DNA from: Tenodera sinensis
Taxonomy: Eukaryota; Arthropoda; Insecta; Mantodea; Mantidae
DNA: 64,000 nucleotides
Assembly: GCA_030765045.1 (NCBI GenBank)
Contig: CM060967.1
Coordinates: forward strand, 147,451,751-147,515,750
Reading direction: 5' to 3'
The notes under the pieces were generated by a model. It searched no databases and was not told the origin of the DNA. It worked only from the letters and a program-made list of their open reading frames with translations. The number at the start of each line of letters is the position of its first letter. Within the stretch, counting starts at the first letter, position 1. Positions 63,313 to 64,000 of this stretch are shown one piece after another. A program made the translations under genes and the position numbers.

Positions 63313-63786
63313 ACCCCTCAGGGGTCTCCGTCTAGGGTATATGTGAATGGCAACCACAAGGTACCCAAGCTGAGCAGAACATTACTTCCACTTACTGGTG
63401 TTTTGCTCCTCATTGTAACTTTCCTATCTGACCTTACCTTGGTCATCTCTTGTTCTCTTCCGACCCCGATGCTATTAGGGTTCCTGAGGGCTAGGGAGTC
63501 TTTATTTTTCCAACCTCTCCATTTCTCTAATTTTTCTATAAAACCTTAACCCCTAACATGCTGACCTGTCATGGCATGTAATACGTCTTCTGATTGGTAA
63601 TCAGAGGATATGGTTGGTGAATTTATTTTGATAATTCTCCCGGTCAGGTCGGTGAGACCCGTAAACCAACGACAGGTGTGGTCCCCCAGACATTCTGGGG
63701 GTTGTGAGAGAGCGATGTGACCGCCAAAACATAAAAATATGGTGCTCTCTAAAAAACGGTTACTATTACTGCTATTGCTCTCTTTT
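63313..63786 (+). repeat. R repeat copy, truncated at right
   Basis: It starts GGGGTCTCCGTCTAGGGTAT and follows the R order through CTCCCGGTCAGGTCGGTGAG, TTGTGAGAGAGCGATGTGAC and ACTATTACTGCTATTGCTCT, where it stops abruptly at the LINE 5' region, lacking the (AAC)n tail found at 55530 and 57090. Confidence 0.75.
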
Positions 63787-63789
63787 TTT

Positions 63790-64000
63790 ATGAAATATGA
63801 CTCGAGGGGTAAAATGTTCCGGAGTTAAAATAGTCCCCCATTCGGATCTCCGGGCGGGGACTACTTCTCGAGAACCAAAACATTATACTAATAGAAGATC
63901 TAACATCAGACTTCTACAATGGAATGCGGGTGGTCTCACACAAACAAAAAAAGTAGAACTGAATAAAATTGTATTTGATTATAACATTGATATATTTGTA
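63790..64000 (+). mobile_element. 5' end of a non-LTR retrotransposon, cut by window edge
   Basis: A 5' leader holds CGAGGGGTAAAATGTTCCGG and a GC-rich hairpin, AGTCCCC (63831-63837) with GGGGACT (63857-63863). It is followed in one frame by IRLLQWNAGGLTQTKKVELN and KIVFDYNIDIFV up to the last base. (I)..QWNAGG+ at the start followed by (E/L)...+....+DI..(I)QE is the N-terminus of the LINE apurinic endonuclease domain (Jockey/R1 types). Product is partial; the remainder lies beyond 64000. Confidence 0.75.

Noticed and set aside
1..64000. A previously undescribed multi-gene defence or metabolic system
   Set aside because: The only host genes are CBP and the PAPS transporter; all other coding traces are identifiable transposon proteins or one unassigned coiled-coil relic.

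Overview
This is a nuclear window from an insect genome. It is AT-rich, has spliced genes with long introns, and carries two recognisable host genes in a dense field of nested transposable elements. The large intron sizes, the mariner/Tc1/hAT/piggyBac mix, the Jockey/R1-type LINEs and the many tRNA-derived SINEs suggest a large-genome polyneopteran such as a cockroach or termite. That placement is inference; insect is well supported. Family labels such as SINE-A, MITE-G, Z and R are mine.

Host genes. (1) At 2154-3504 (+) is the last coding exon of the CBP/p300 co-activator (nejire). It holds the nuclear coactivator binding domain, long glutamine tracts and the conserved C-terminus; everything left of 2153 is its last intron. 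(2) From 30236 to beyond the right edge (+) lies the Golgi PAPS transporter PAPST1/SLC35B2 (slalom). Seven coding exons join in phase (30236-30267, 30443-30657, 33992-34197, 42812-43036, 47901-48051, 53144-53358, 54871-54996) to give about 390 residues. The last coding exon lies outside the window.

Layout. 1-2153 is the nej intron, with a mariner fossil and a long inverted repeat. 2154-7053 is the nej terminal exon, 3' UTR and AT-rich intergenic DNA. 7054-30220 is intergenic and full of transposons: a hAT with a pogo-like element and a MITE inside it; a Tc1 split by a Jockey LINE; a 5'-truncated R1-type LINE with an open reverse transcriptase frame; several copies of an unclassified repeat (Z); a ZMYM6/KIAA1586-like hAT transposase broken by a MITE; and a Jockey LINE carrying two later insertions. 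30236-64000 is sll, whose introns hold three solo LTRs with perfect 4-bp target duplications, three mariner or mariner-like relics, a second hAT relic, more LINE fragments, an intact piggyBac (59664-62162, TTAA duplicated, 583-residue transposase), a Penelope-type endonuclease fragment and, at the right edge, the 5' end of another LINE.

No CRISPR, operon or prokaryotic-style system is present. The most unusual structure is a recurrent fold-back, tRNA-cored SINE (SINE-A) at five loci. At three of them the whole palindromic unit is bracketed by 11-12 bp target-site duplications, so it appears to move as a unit. Many nestings can be ordered in time because the target duplication, and often the interrupted reading frame, is still readable on both sides.
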